NCBI GenBank assembly: GCA_036897445.1
Contig: JAYMTL010000063.1
Location: forward strand, 37,584 to 101,583
Direction of reading: 5' to 3'
From: Pelargonium tetragonum
Taxonomy: Eukaryota; Streptophyta; Magnoliopsida; Geraniales; Geraniaceae
DNA length: 64,000 bases
Part shown: positions 63,135-64,000 of the stretch, one piece after another
How the letters are laid out: every line of letters starts with the position of its first letter
Position numbering within the stretch: position 1 is the first letter of the stretch
Notes under the pieces: generated by a model
Told to the model about the DNA's origin: nothing
Databases searched by the model: none
The model's input: only the letters and a program-made list of their open reading frames with translations
Program-made: the position numbers and the translations under genes

Positions 63135-64000
63135 TAAGTTAAGAGGCATCCAATTTATCTAGAATTTCTTGTTTCCAATACTAAATTCCCTTTGACTTTT
63201 ACTTGACCGGACTCTCCAGGGAATCCTGCATTTAATGAATCCTTTTAATCTCTACTAAAGCCATTGTAGTCCAAAACCTTAACTTTTTGAAGTGCCCTTT
63301 TAAGGAGCATATGTAAGATTACTTTCACTATGAAAATACTTGAAAAAACCTAACTTAGTAAAAGGGTTTCTTTCTACAAGGTGGTACTAGAAAACTTCTT
63401 TTCTTAATCATAAACTTAACTATGGGTATCTCTTTTCCTAACTTCGTGCCCAATTAAATTTCTCCTAGTATCCTCTTCCGGTATCTCAAATCAAATTTGG
63501 AATAAAAGTCCCCAAGCGCTACCTGTTGTCAGATATAGAGTCTTTTGGAATCTTTTATTTAAATAAAGTTACAATAAAACCTCAATTGAATAACGAATAA
63601 AGGAAATTCTTAATGTGGATACTACTAATACTAATAAGATACAAAGCAACCCTGCGGAAAAACTATTTACTTTCTTGACTTGAAGAATAAACGCTGAATT
63701 TTGCTCGAGAAATCCCAGGGCGCACTCCCTTTCTCTGCCTGAAGATTCGTAGGTGGTGTTTAAAATATACTTATACTAATTCGCGGAAATATCTTCTATT
63801 TCTAGAATTTCAATATCTCAACCGAACCTAGACTTTTAGCGATCTGCTTTATTTATGGATTTATAGAATATACTTTTTATACTATAGAATTTAGTCTTAC
63901 ACTCAGGAGTGGCTGTACGTAAAAAATGCGAATTTAAGCATTATAAGGAATGCTGTTTATATTTCAAATTTCAAGGCCTTGGGGTAAGAATAGAACTTAA

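Larger units (their letters stand above)
45943..64000. other. gene-free A+T-rich stretch
   Basis: No gene is recognised. Present are GC palindromes (52145-52194, 55773-55783), repeats at 53983, 56249 and 59589, tRNA-like pieces at 54848 and 56291, an AAAGGG/CCCTTT hairpin at 60892-60906, and tandem duplications. The short frames at 47743, 48969, 55428, 58103 and 60769 (plus) and at 61759 (minus) lack domains. Confidence 0.55.

Noticed and set aside
1-64000. CRISPR array, rho-independent terminators, replication origin
   Set aside because: No regularly spaced direct repeats, no GC stem followed by a T run beside a gene, and no iteron or DnaA-box cluster were seen.

Overview
No conventional gene could be identified in this 64 kb window. 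The DNA is A+T-rich (about one third G+C by eye). It has no rRNA motif, no intact tRNA, no CRISPR array, no recognisable transposase, and no long open frame on either strand with TAA, TAG and TGA as stops. The longest ordinary open frames are just under 100 codons, which is what stop density alone would give. I cannot name the organism. The texture would fit a greatly expanded organellar intergenic region, a gene-desert or heavily decayed region, or DNA whose coding rules are not the standard ones. A non-natural or scrambled origin also cannot be excluded from the sequence alone.

Layout. 1-5019 is gene-free, with two tRNA-like fragments and a C9 run. 5020-5481 is a purine-rich tract with an interrupted basic frame. 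5482-24900 is gene-free, with tRNA arm-like pieces, short tandem duplications, and a 19-bp-arm inverted repeat at 23202-23265. 24920-30004 is the most structured part. It holds a second copy of the 2 kb tRNA-like fragment, several K/R-rich purine tracts, and a long minus-strand frame (28614-27733) broken only by TAA/TAG. 30005-45500 contains a near-perfect 44-bp hairpin (36275-36318), a GC hairpin (35334-35349) and more tRNA fragments. 45569-45942 is another basic-peptide tract. 45943-64000 is gene-free again, with short GC palindromes and dispersed repeats.

What ties the window together is a set of dispersed short signals. These are a 15-mer (GGTAATGTAATTAAG, six copies), an 18-mer family (AAGGTAACGAAGTTAAT), TAACAAGGG (at least eight copies), detached tRNA 5' and 3' pieces in wrong combinations, and many exact two-copy tandem duplications of 8-10 bp. 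Composition is also odd: ATG/CAT is scarce compared with GTA/TAC, and TGA is scarce compared with TAG. One testable reading is that TAA/TAG are sense codons (glutamine) and only TGA stops. I give the best candidate frames for that idea, but TGA-only frames of this size are also expected by chance, so it remains a hypothesis.
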